A stretch of DNA of 64,000 nucleotides, taken from contig CAZQVA010000001.1 of NCBI GenBank assembly GCA_964596685.1, forward strand, positions 1 through 64,000. Reading direction: 5' to 3'. Shown here in pieces: positions 15,773 to 23,855 of the stretch. Positions within the stretch are counted from its first letter, which is position 1, and each line of letters opens with the position of its first letter. Source of the stretch: CAZQVA01 sp964596685 (GTDB lineage: Bacteria; Chlamydiota; Chlamydiia; Chlamydiales; VFKH01). Under the pieces are notes generated by a model. It made no database searches. It had not been told where the DNA came from and saw only the letters and a list, made by a program, of their open reading frames with translations. The translations under genes were made by a program, and so were the position numbers.

Positions 15773-16411
15773 ATGCGCTTAAGTTATTTATTTCTCTGTG
15801 GGTGTCTTTCGCTTTTTTCACATCCCACGTTTGCAGATACGGCGCCCTCTGTATCAGAAAAGGAAAGCCATAAAGAAGGTGCCATCACTTTTCTCTTACC
15901 TGTCAACTGGACCACGGATGACCTTACAAATCTCGTCATTAAACTTCCCGAAGAATTTCGCAACATTCAGCCCTTAAGTGAATGGAATAAACCCGAAACA
16001 GTGATCATTGAGTTTATCCCTAAATCAGACTCAGAAGATGAGTGGAAACAAATTATTACATTGACAAAGTACGTTGGTCAAAAAATTGATGCTAAACAAG
16101 TCACTGATCTATTAAAAGAAGGACTTTTAGCTGAAACAAAAAATGGCACAGTGCTCCAAGAGGAAACAAAAAAGGAAGATGCTTATCAACGCGCCTCTTT
16201 AGCATTAAGCTACGACTACGAAGGTTATCACGAACTTTTAGGGGCTCTCTATTATTCAGGACCCCTGGATTGCGCCGGTGTACAATACACAATTCGCGCT
16301 AAGAAAGATCAAAATGACAAAGACACGTTAAAAATTATTAATGATTTTTTCGATAAGAATGTGGAAATTGTCTCCACTCCAAAAGAAGATGAAGAAGAGG
16401 ACCATTCATGA
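15773..16411 (+). CDS. Secreted hypothetical protein
   Basis: The 212-residue product has a clear Sec signal (MRLSYLFLCGCLSLFSHPTFA, cleavage probably after FA) and a mature domain of about 190 residues with alternating strands (ITFLLPVNWTTDDL, ETVIIEFIPKSDSE, ALYYSGPLDCAGVQYTIRAK) and an acidic tail (EDEEEDHS). The family is not recognised. AAGGAG lies seven bases before the ATG. A small ORF follows 11 bases downstream and may be co-transcribed. Confidence 0.7.
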   Translation: MRLSYLFLCGCLSLFSHPTFADTAPSVSEKESHKEGAITFLLPVNWTTDDLTNLVIKLPEEFRNIQPLSEWNKPETVIIEFIPKSDSEDEWKQIITLTKYVGQKIDAKQVTDLLKEGLLAETKNGTVLQEETKKEDAYQRASLALSYDYEGYHELLGALYYSGPLDCAGVQYTIRAKKDQNDKDTLKIINDFFDKNVEIVSTPKEDEEEDHS

Positions 16412-16422
16412 AGGAGGACATC

Positions 16423-16557
16423 ATGGGTCAACATAAAAAGAATGAGATTCGCGATCATAAAAAGATCAATAAGGAACGCCTCCAAAAAACCAAGGGTGGA
16501 GCCAGTCCTGCTGAGTTTGCAGAGGGCCTTGATGTTCTAACACCTCCTGGAGTTTAA
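16423..16557 (+). CDS. 44-residue basic small protein
   Basis: A strong AAGGAGG lies six bases before the ATG. The product begins MGQHKKNEIRDHKKINKERL and ends DVLTPPGV: a charged N-terminal half rich in Lys and a hydrophobic Pro-containing tail. No family is recognised. It lies 11 bases after the secreted protein and its stop overlaps the end of the convergent CNNM/CBS gene by four bases. The ribosome-binding site supports expression; function is unknown. Confidence 0.5.
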   Translation: MGQHKKNEIRDHKKINKERLQKTKGGASPAEFAEGLDVLTPPGV

Positions 16558-17780
16558 AGCATCGGAAGGGAGCGTACGCGTACGCTCTTAATACCAAAAA
16601 CAGAAACTTCCATCACAGTAAATTCGCAGTTATTGAGTACAATTGACTCTCCTGCCTCTGGATGTGTTCCAAGATGGAATGTCAACAGTTCTGCCAAGGT
16701 GTCTCCATGTTCATTGCTCAATTGAAGGTGGAGACGCTCATTGACTTCTTTTAAACGCTTCTTTGCCGCAAATGTGCACTGGACGACCTGACTCTCATTC
16801 AATTGGCGCTTTCTAATATGGAGCAACCATTCCATACACTCGTCTAAGGAAGTCATGCCAATTGGCTTACCTTCCCGGTCAATCACAATAGCAGCGCGAT
16901 GCGCATCTGCCAATAAATGCGTTACAGCATCCAAAAGATTCACATCCTCATTGAGGAATAGCGGGCTTGTCAGCTGATCTTTAATAGGAAGTGCATCATC
17001 TAAAGCGTAAAGTTTTGACGTATCGATAAGATGCACAAGATTTTTGCGGTTACGGTGATAGACACCAAAGATCAAATGCTTACTCCGTTTGATGAGATCG
17101 CGCGTCGTACCTACTGTTGCGGAATCAGGAATCATCTTGAGGCGTTCTAAAGGGATAAGCGTTTGGCGTACATTCACCGATTTTAAATCGAATAATTTGG
17201 ATACGACCTCTCCAAGTATTGTGCGCTCTTCAAGAAAAAATTCATGTCCCTCTTTTTCTTCCAAAATTTTTTGTAAGTCCTCACGATTAACGGAGGGAAG
17301 AATATCCTCCTGATGGCCTCCAAAACACCAGTTCATGAAGTGTACTAGCTTGCCAAAGCACCAGATCACAGGAAAAAGCAAACGAGAAAGTGTATAAAGA
17401 ATGGGTGATTGCCATAGAGCGACAGTTTCTGGCGCGCGTCGCGCAGCAAAAAGGGGCGCCAATTCAGCAAAGATCACTACGAGAAAAAATTGCGAAAGAG
17501 GAGCCCAATCGGGGTCTAAATCACAAGCGCGATAGAAATGGCGCGCACATTCCGAGCCCAATTGCAAAGCAAAATTCACACCAAAAAGAACTGTACCAAA
17601 TAACCGTGAAGGACTTTTCAGAAGGCTTTCTATCCACATCGCGCGTTGATTTTTCTTCAGGAGATATTCCTGTAAACGCACCTTGTTAAATGAAATGATA
17701 GCCATCTCAGCCATGCTAAAAAAAGCTTCTATTCCAACACATAACAAAGTGGCCAGCAGCCAGAACCATGCAGGACTCAT
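16554..17780 (-). CDS. CNNM transporter-domain/CBS-domain membrane protein (HlyC/CorC type)
   Basis: The 408-residue product has a CNNM (DUF21) membrane domain in residues 1-150 with about four helices (FSMAEMAIISFNKVRL motif), then two CBS domains (about 185-310, including AAIVIDREGKPIGMTSLDEC) and a C-terminal CorC_HlyC domain. Family members are implicated in Mg2+/Co2+ handling. It overlaps its paralogue upstream by four bases, so the two probably act as a pair. Confidence 0.85.
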   Translation of the reverse strand: MSPAWFWLLATLLCVGIEAFFSMAEMAIISFNKVRLQEYLLKKNQRAMWIESLLKSPSRLFGTVLFGVNFALQLGSECARHFYRACDLDPDWAPLSQFFLVVIFAELAPLFAARRAPETVALWQSPILYTLSRLLFPVIWCFGKLVHFMNWCFGGHQEDILPSVNREDLQKILEEKEGHEFFLEERTILGEVVSKLFDLKSVNVRQTLIPLERLKMIPDSATVGTTRDLIKRSKHLIFGVYHRNRKNLVHLIDTSKLYALDDALPIKDQLTSPLFLNEDVNLLDAVTHLLADAHRAAIVIDREGKPIGMTSLDECMEWLLHIRKRQLNESQVVQCTFAAKKRLKEVNERLHLQLSNEHGDTLAELLTFHLGTHPEAGESIVLNNCEFTVMEVSVFGIKSVRVRSLPML

Positions 17781-18997
17781 GCGACACCTTTTCGCACATA
17801 GATCTTTTGAATTCTTCGCGGTTCAGCTGCAAGCACATGTAAGAACAATCCGTCGATTGTCGTCTGAAAACCAGTTTTTGGAATCGATCCTAAATGTGCA
17901 GACAACCATCCCCCCAAAGTAACTGCTCCATGGGGGTTCTCGATGGGAATATGGAGTAGTTGCTCAAGTAGTGCTAACTCAAGTGTTGCACTAGCAATAA
18001 GGGCACCTGGGGTAAAAAGTGTATATTCACTGGTCTGTGTTGGAAGCTGTGGAGTTGTTCCAAAGATATTTTCGATGATATCAGTATAAGTAATCAGACC
18101 TCGCACTGTACTATATTCATCCACAACCAATGCATCGCGTTCCTTCGATTGAGAAATGAGCACACGCGCCTTCATATGTTCTGGAACAAACCATAAAGGA
18201 CGCAACTTCCCTACTAAATCTTCTGCTTTTTTTAAATCAGGGCGCAATAAAAAATAATCCCGAGAAGAGAGCACACCCACCGGTGACTCCAAATTCTCCC
18301 TACAGACAACAACGCGTGAGTTTTTTTCAAAGCAAAGATGCAATTGCTCTAAAGAATCATGTAAACAGTAAATCTGTAATGCGTCTCTTGGCTGCATCAC
18401 TTCTTTGGCTGTAGCCCCTTGAAACCAGAGAAATCCTCGGATCCAGCGACCTTCGCGCTTATCAAGCAACTCGCGCTCTTCGGAGCGATGCAACAGCTCT
18501 AAAATTTCTTCCCTGGATAATTCTGCTGGTTTTTTTAAAAAGAAAAACAAGGCATGTGAAACCATACTTGCAAGATCAACGATAATCAAGCGTAGAGGCC
18601 GAACAAGGCGAAAAATGTAAAAGATGATCGGAGCGGCTTTTGTTGCCACTTTTTGATTTCGCGCCAGGGCAAACGCTTTTGGAAGGATGTCCCCAAAAAT
18701 TAGCGTGAGTACAAGAGGCACCCCAACATTGAGCAACCAGGAGGAGTAGCTGCTAAAAAACCCTGAGGCAAAGTTTTGGACAAGTAAATTGACCAATACA
18801 TCTGCCATAAACAATGTAACGAGCAGCTGCCTTGGATGCTGCAAAAGACTTGCCGCCGTCTTTTTATGGCGATCTTCACTCTTGCTATAACTTTTAATTT
18901 GCGTCGGTGTAAGGGAAAAAAGAGAAACTTGTGCCGCTGAAACAAGCCCTGAACACAAGGTGAAGAAGAGCATCGGTAACAGGAGCAACCAAGTCAT
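17777..18997 (-). CDS. CNNM/CBS-domain membrane protein (second paralogue)
   Basis: The 406-residue product has the same domain order as its downstream neighbour: membrane domain with AAQVSLFSLTPTQIKSY and LTLIFGDILPKAFAL, CBS pair (for example DALVVDEYSTVRGLITYTDI) and C-terminal CorC_HlyC domain. The EYSTVRGL segment is close to that of canonical CorC proteins. It overlaps the DivIC-like gene upstream by four bases. Confidence 0.85.
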   Translation of the reverse strand: MTWLLLLPMLFFTLCSGLVSAAQVSLFSLTPTQIKSYSKSEDRHKKTAASLLQHPRQLLVTLFMADVLVNLLVQNFASGFFSSYSSWLLNVGVPLVLTLIFGDILPKAFALARNQKVATKAAPIIFYIFRLVRPLRLIIVDLASMVSHALFFFLKKPAELSREEILELLHRSEERELLDKREGRWIRGFLWFQGATAKEVMQPRDALQIYCLHDSLEQLHLCFEKNSRVVVCRENLESPVGVLSSRDYFLLRPDLKKAEDLVGKLRPLWFVPEHMKARVLISQSKERDALVVDEYSTVRGLITYTDIIENIFGTTPQLPTQTSEYTLFTPGALIASATLELALLEQLLHIPIENPHGAVTLGGWLSAHLGSIPKTGFQTTIDGLFLHVLAAEPRRIQKIYVRKGVA

Positions 18998-19266
18998 GTG
19001 CCATTCTCCAACAGCAGAATTTTCTTCTGCCCTCGAGGGATCAGTCCCAATTTACGAATTAGCACCATTTCTATCCAATCTGGATCATTTTGACTGGCGA
19101 TTTCCTGCAGTAAAATACGCTGCTCCTGCAAAGCTACCTGTTTTTTTTCTTCTAAAATGGTGATGCGGCTTTGTAAAACACGCTCTTCTTCTTTGAGCGA
19201 CCTGTGCTTTCTTTCAAAGAGCATCAGAGTGGCTAAAAGAAACACAACTATACCAAGTATACCCAT
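18994..19266 (-). CDS. DivIC/FtsB-like septum-formation protein
   Basis: The product is 90 residues from the chosen ATG (MGILGIVV): one membrane helix (about 3-18), a coiled coil (about 22-60, KHRSLKEEERVLQSRITILE) and a short conserved end (DPDWIEMVLIRKLGLIPRGQ). This is the bitopic layout of FtsB/DivIC divisome proteins. The open frame continues upstream for 59 codons, but that stretch is a palindromic repeat containing a terminator hairpin and is unlikely to be coding. The ATG lies in the last bases of that repeat. Confidence 0.75.
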   Translation of the reverse strand: MGILGIVVFLLATLMLFERKHRSLKEEERVLQSRITILEEKKQVALQEQRILLQEIASQNDPDWIEMVLIRKLGLIPRGQKKILLLENGT

Positions 19267-19421
19267 CCAACCTAAAGAATTGGTTTTAGGCCGAAGAAAA
19301 AGCTTCCGCGATCGCGCCAGAAAAAAAGTCCCCATATTACTAATATGAGGACTTTTTTTCTGACTCGAGCCCGGAGCTTTCTCTCGGTCTAAAATCCAAT
19401 TCTTCAGGTTGGATGGGTATA
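19258..19421. repeat. 164 bp near-perfect palindromic element (family P1) with central terminator
   Basis: Two 80-base arms begin TATACCCATCCAACCT and meet at CATATTA-C-TAATATG. The central AAAAAAAGTCC/GGACTTTTTTT hairpin is a bidirectional intrinsic terminator, suitable for ending spoIID. A half-copy of the arm (outer 70 bases) recurs at 59528-59599. In both places the outer end forms ATGGGTATA, which serves as the start of the adjacent gene. Confidence 0.8.
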
Positions 19422-19454
19422 GCTTAATTGTGCGCCGCATCATCCTTTTTACTT

Positions 19455-20660
19455 TTAGTTACCAATTCGAGGAAACATTACGGGGTGTGTTCCAGGGAAG
19501 AAATAGCGCAAAATCTCCATGGCATCTTTTCCATGACACGCCATATCTTGCGCAGAAAAGAGACATAACCCGCATCCATCACCTTTACCATACCCAGAAA
19601 ATACAACGACATCACCTTGAATCTGAACCGTAAATTCTGTACTTTGCAAACGATCTGCCCCTACAGACTTTTGAAGACTTAAAACGTCGATATCCTTGGA
19701 AGTATCACTGTTCTGAAAACGCAAAGCATAGACCTTGCCAGAAGCAGGATCTCTGAAGGGGTTGATTGAATCGATGCGACTCACACCTACCAATTGACTT
19801 AAGTTGCTCTTATCAATGGAAAATGTCCATGCTGTCTGTTCTTTTGTTTGCAGGGCCGCCTTTGGGCTAACTGTTTCAGTCGCCCAGCCAGTATCTCTTC
19901 TGTAGATTACTTGAGGTGCTACAGTCTGTCCAGCGCAGTGTTCTGTCCATGTCGCCATAAAGAGTCCACGCAACTTATCGTTCTTATCAAATGTATCTCT
20001 TTGTAAAACTAGATAACGCGTTGCATTAGTTGTCGCTACAACATCAGGATTATGCGCACCTGCAAGGCCAAAATATCCCACATCACATGCGCGCACATGC
20101 CAATAAGCACATGGTTGTTTTAAGACACTGTAAGTCGCATCTGTTCTCGCAATTACGGCAAGAGCGGCGACAACTTCATCACATAAAACCTGACCCTTGA
20201 TTTGATCTGGCAAAGTCAATTTCACATAGTCTTCGATCTGTACTTCATTCACGATTGTTAATTTGTGACCGACTTGATAAATAGTAATACTACCAGGATA
20301 ACATACGCCATTTACCCATAACGAACTCTTAGGATTGCTTGGAACGACAGTAATTTGGTAGACATCGGGAAATTCTTCTCCCCAGCGAATACCCTCGCCA
20401 GTGGGCTTTACTGGGTAAGATTTACCAGAAAGTGTACTCGCAAACATGCGTCTTTCAAGGGGGTCATAGACTCGGTATTGTCCTTTGGCCGTCAATTGTA
20501 CACAATCTACATCACGCGCAATGAGCACGCGAATTGAGGGATTGACTGGATAAAGGCGAAAATTACCCACTAACCCATTTTCATAGGGCTCATTTGCCGC
20601 TTGGACAGAAGAAGCTCCAAGAGTTAAGAGCATCATCATCAAGTACATATACCGTTTCAT
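19455..20660 (-). CDS. SpoIID-family peptidoglycan hydrolase/activator
   Basis: The 401-residue product has a signal peptide (MKRYMYLMMMLLTLGASSVQA) and a SpoIID domain (residues about 120-395: VNEVQIEDYVKLTLPDQI, then VIARTDATYSVL and GLFMATWTEHCAGQTV). SpoIID proteins cleave denuded glycan strands during sporulation; chlamydial homologues have been linked to division septa. The usual catalytic Glu in the PSEMP motif reads LPDQI here, so activity is uncertain. It overlaps ruvB by four bases. A palindromic terminator follows. Confidence 0.8.
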   Translation of the reverse strand: MKRYMYLMMMLLTLGASSVQAANEPYENGLVGNFRLYPVNPSIRVLIARDVDCVQLTAKGQYRVYDPLERRMFASTLSGKSYPVKPTGEGIRWGEEFPDVYQITVVPSNPKSSLWVNGVCYPGSITIYQVGHKLTIVNEVQIEDYVKLTLPDQIKGQVLCDEVVAALAVIARTDATYSVLKQPCAYWHVRACDVGYFGLAGAHNPDVVATTNATRYLVLQRDTFDKNDKLRGLFMATWTEHCAGQTVAPQVIYRRDTGWATETVSPKAALQTKEQTAWTFSIDKSNLSQLVGVSRIDSINPFRDPASGKVYALRFQNSDTSKDIDVLSLQKSVGADRLQSTEFTVQIQGDVVVFSGYGKGDGCGLCLFSAQDMACHGKDAMEILRYFFPGTHPVMFPRIGN

Positions 20661-21688
20661 CGCATCTTCCTTATATGTTCATAGGCCAAAGCAGTCGCTT
20701 GCCTGCCTTTAGGTGTACGTTTTATCATTCCTTGCATCACGAGATAAGGTTCATGCACCTCTTCAATCGTATGCGATTCTTCTCCCAATGCAATTGCAAG
20801 GGTATTTAATCCAACTGGACCCCCATTATAGTGAGAGATCAAAATTTCTAAAAGCTTGTTATCCATTTCATCAAGACCGCGCGTATCAATTGCTAGTAAT
20901 TCCATCGCATGCACGACTAAATCTTCATCAACAGATGTCTTTCCATGTGAATGAGCAAAATCGCGTACCCATCTTAGCAGATGATTTGCTACACGCGGCG
21001 TCCCGCGTGATCTTTTGGCAATTTCTTGAGCGGCTGCTTGTTCCAGTTCAATTTGTATGTAGCCTGCTGATCTGGCAATTACCTCACTCAAAAGATCTTC
21101 TGGATAATAATCCAAACGCCCTGAGAAGGAAAACCGCGATCTTAGTGGCGCTGTAATTAATCCTGAACGTGTCGTTGCTCCAATCAGAGTAAAGTTTGGT
21201 AATTTTACTTGCACACTTCTGGCCGCAGGCCCACTATCAATCATCAAGTCTAGACAAAAATCTTCCATTGCGGGGTAAAGATACTCCTCTACAGCGCGAT
21301 TTAAGCGATGAATTTCATCAATGAAGAGGACACTGCCCTCTTTTAATGAGGTCAGTACGCCTGCTAAATCTTTCGCCTTTTCCAACACAGCGCCAGAGGT
21401 TACAATCAAGTCGCCACCCATTTCATTAGCGACAATATGCGCAAGCGTTGTTTTTCCAAGACCGGGAGGACCGGAAAAAAGTAAATGCCCCAGGACTTCT
21501 TTGCGCGATTTAGCAGCTCCCATCAAGATCTTCAACCTCTGACACAACTCAGGTTGTCCAACAAATTCTTTAAACTCTTTTGGGCGCAAAGAGGTCTCTA
21601 TGGCAGGCACTTCCTTCAGCGTAAGTGATGACTTGATAAATGATTGCGTGCTGATAGTTTTGCTTCCTGTAAAGTCCACTTGTAACAC
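20657..21688 (-). CDS. ruvB: Holliday junction branch-migration helicase RuvB
   Basis: The 343-residue AAA+ product has Walker A GPPGLGKTT, Walker B FIDEIHRL, sensor 1 LIGATTRSG, the arginine finger region PLRSRF and a C-terminal winged helix (LNTLAIALGEESHTIEEV). It drives Holliday junction branch migration with RuvA. The N-terminus is about 25 residues longer than usual if the GTG is used, and no ribosome-binding site helps decide. It is divergent from the HD-domain gene with only 33 bases between the starts. Confidence 0.95.
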   Translation of the reverse strand: MLQVDFTGSKTISTQSFIKSSLTLKEVPAIETSLRPKEFKEFVGQPELCQRLKILMGAAKSRKEVLGHLLFSGPPGLGKTTLAHIVANEMGGDLIVTSGAVLEKAKDLAGVLTSLKEGSVLFIDEIHRLNRAVEEYLYPAMEDFCLDLMIDSGPAARSVQVKLPNFTLIGATTRSGLITAPLRSRFSFSGRLDYYPEDLLSEVIARSAGYIQIELEQAAAQEIAKRSRGTPRVANHLLRWVRDFAHSHGKTSVDEDLVVHAMELLAIDTRGLDEMDNKLLEILISHYNGGPVGLNTLAIALGEESHTIEEVHEPYLVMQGMIKRTPKGRQATALAYEHIRKMR

Positions 21689-21703
21689 AAAAAGGATTTG
21701 AAG

Positions 21704-21712
21704 TGCTATAAT
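21704..21712 (+). promoter_or_regulatory. Extended -10 promoter of the HD-domain gene
   Basis: TGCTATAAT is a perfect extended -10 element. The ATG starts ten bases downstream of its last T, leaving a leader of about two bases. No -35 at normal spacing is obvious, which is usual for extended -10 promoters. Confidence 0.55.
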
Positions 21713-21721
21713 ATAGATATT

Positions 21722-23284
21722 ATGACTTCATCTCATTTATCACTTCCGCCAGACTTTCTCCTGGCACCTTCAACCATAATACCTTCATCTCAATCCCCCC
21801 TTGCTCGTCGTACAATGCGCGCTGTCACAATAACCGCACAAACAGCAGCCAAATTCCTAACTCCGCTTCCACCTTCTACCAACACGCATTCTCCCTTGCT
21901 TGCGCCAAAAAATCCCCTTGCTTATGCCAGTATCACTGATTGTGCTCTTCCGGCTATTACTGGGCGATTAATTGTAACAAAGAAGGAAGATATAGAGCGC
22001 GAAAAGCTTCTTAAACTCGCTAAAGAGATTGTTTTTGCACAACACTTCCCTCGCACTGCAATACGTCAATTTAAAGACCATCTCCTTAACTCTTTCCGTT
22101 TTCTCCATCAACACGCTTTATCCATTCCACTTGAAGCCAGACAACAGCATCTAGATCTCTTCTGTCAAAAAATGATGCAGGACATCAATGAACTGTCATC
22201 CAGTAGTAGCACTGCGCCGATTCTGCGCTTACGCAAGGAAATATTACTATCTCTTTGTCGTCTCATTGCTGTTTACGATGGCAGATTGCCTTTTCATAAT
22301 GTGGACCATTCATTGGGAGTCGCACAAGGCGCTTATGCTCTTACAGAAGGATTGTCGCATTATCCCACTCCTGATGCCTCATTCCGCGAGATTACCTACC
22401 TTGCAGGGATCTATCACGATATGCTCACCTGTTTTTTTAATGATCCCGATCTAGGTCGACGTATGGCAGGTCATCATCCAGAAAAAAGCGAAGGTGCCTC
22501 TGCAGCTGTTGCCGCTGGATGGCTGCCCAAAGATGCCCCTCCTTTGTGGGCCACTATTCTCCGTCAAAACATTCTCGCAACTGTTCCTCGTTTTGATTCT
22601 GAACTTAAAACAGTACTTAATGATTCGTTCCCCTCTTCTCTTCGTGGAAATTGGGTTGAAGAGGCCCATACTATCCTTACCTCATGGCCTGTTGCACTCA
22701 GCGACCTTGAAGCAAGTATTGTAAATAGTAAACACTGGGCAACGATTGAAACTGATTGTCTCTTTTTCGAAATGAATCCTGCTGCTGCACGCCATTTAGA
22801 GGCCTATATTAATGACAAGGTCCCAACACCTGATACCATGGCGGCTCTGAAAAAATATTTACACCACCTTTATCAACAACGCTCTTTTGCAAAAGGGCAA
22901 GCATCTCGCCTTCAGCACTCTCTTACACATCTCAACACGACTCTGACACATCTGAACGAATCCCCACTTAAACAAGCTCTTACACTATTTAGAGATAATT
23001 TTAATAAACGTTACTGTAGCGCCCCGCATGTGATCAAAGAGGATGGTTACACAGAAATAACGTCGCGCTGGAAGGAAATTATTGCTCTTATTCATCCCTC
23101 CTTAAAACAGCAGGCCTTGGATGTAAAGCTCCAAGAATTTTTAGAGAATCCTCCCGATTCCCTGCTCTCTTCATTGGTGCCACAGTGGCATAAAAATGTC
23201 TGCTCACGCCTCGGAATTCATCGTCTTCCCACTATTGCAGAATGCCATAAGCTCCATGAGCGAGCCCCCATTCTTTTTAATTAA
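21722..23284 (+). CDS. HD-domain (metal-dependent phosphohydrolase-like) protein
   Basis: The product is 520 residues from the ATG; a TTG 24 bases upstream overlaps the promoter and is less likely. After an N-terminal Ser/Pro/Thr-rich region (about 1-75), residues about 175-330 resemble an HD/PDEase fold: FHNVDHSLGVAQGAY supplies the first His and His-Asp, and AGIYHDMLTCFF the second His-Asp. A later ALSDLEASI can supply the final Asp. The C-terminal 170 residues are helical and unrecognised. The substrate could be a cyclic or other nucleotide. The disordered N-terminus would suit type III secretion, but this is inference. Confidence 0.6.
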   Translation: MTSSHLSLPPDFLLAPSTIIPSSQSPLARRTMRAVTITAQTAAKFLTPLPPSTNTHSPLLAPKNPLAYASITDCALPAITGRLIVTKKEDIEREKLLKLAKEIVFAQHFPRTAIRQFKDHLLNSFRFLHQHALSIPLEARQQHLDLFCQKMMQDINELSSSSSTAPILRLRKEILLSLCRLIAVYDGRLPFHNVDHSLGVAQGAYALTEGLSHYPTPDASFREITYLAGIYHDMLTCFFNDPDLGRRMAGHHPEKSEGASAAVAAGWLPKDAPPLWATILRQNILATVPRFDSELKTVLNDSFPSSLRGNWVEEAHTILTSWPVALSDLEASIVNSKHWATIETDCLFFEMNPAAARHLEAYINDKVPTPDTMAALKKYLHHLYQQRSFAKGQASRLQHSLTHLNTTLTHLNESPLKQALTLFRDNFNKRYCSAPHVIKEDGYTEITSRWKEIIALIHPSLKQQALDVKLQEFLENPPDSLLSSLVPQWHKNVCSRLGIHRLPTIAECHKLHERAPILFN

Positions 23285-23309
23285 ATTATTTTACAATAAA
23301 TCATTTTAG

Positions 23310-23339
23310 TTGCATCTTCCTGGTTTTTTCATGTACACT
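23310..23339 (+). promoter_or_regulatory. Promoter of the SRP RNA gene
   Basis: TTGCAT and TACACT are separated by 18 bases. The predicted start coincides with the first paired base of the RNA. Confidence 0.65.
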
Positions 23340-23345
23340 ATCTGT

Positions 23346-23443
23346 GGCTGGGGAACTTTTGAAGTGCAACTTGCTCGAACCAGGTCAGGACCGGAAGGTA
23401 GCAGCCTTAAGGGAAAAGACATGTCAAAGGCAAATCTCCAGCT
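23346..23443 (+). ncRNA. ffs: Signal recognition particle RNA (4.5S type)
   Basis: The RNA is about 98 nt. The universally conserved domain IV loop is present (CAGGTCAGGACCGGAAGG followed by TAGCAGCC). The ends pair as GCTGGGGA with TCTCCAGC. A run of six T residues directly after the closing stem acts as terminator. It binds Ffh for co-translational membrane targeting. A truncated MITE copy starts about 20 bases downstream. Confidence 0.93.
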
Positions 23444-23461
23444 TTTTTCTTCTCCCCCCCC

Positions 23462-23690
23462 CTGATCCCTACTAATTCTCATGCAGCATAAGGTGTAACC
23501 GCTTATATGCCCTCTGTGGGCTCTGTAGTAAATATTTTTATTTAAACTTGTGTTATTTTTTGAACCACAGAGCTCACAGGGCACACAGAGGGGGAAAATA
23601 AGGATTTTTGGCAGAAGGCTGTCTGGTGAATCCTTAAGAAAAGCTTCCATTCTAGCTCTGAATAGTTAACTAATACTTTGAATTACACCC
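23462..23690 (-). mobile_element. MITE copy B, truncated, inverted
   Basis: About 229 bp, in inverted orientation relative to copies A and C. It keeps one terminal repeat (CTAATACTTTGAATTACACC at 23670-23689), the central CACAGAG hairpin and the internal sequences, but lacks roughly the last 65 bp including the second terminal repeat. The break lies next to the SRP RNA terminator, so that end was deleted or replaced. No target duplication can be assigned. Confidence 0.8.
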
Positions 23691-23855
23691 AGCTCCAGTT
23701 CCAACCTTGTGTTAATTTAAAAAGAAACTTATATTAGCGAAATGAGCTTGGAAGTGCACAACGCTTATCATCAAATTTCCTTCAAGGCGACAGAATTGTT
23801 TTTTAATATTTCGTTTGATAAAATGGATATTATATTAAATAAAAAGTGATTAAAA

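Noticed and set aside
18994..19443. Long 149-residue version of the DivIC-like protein
   Set aside because: The first 59 codons run through a palindromic element with a terminator hairpin and show no family-like sequence.
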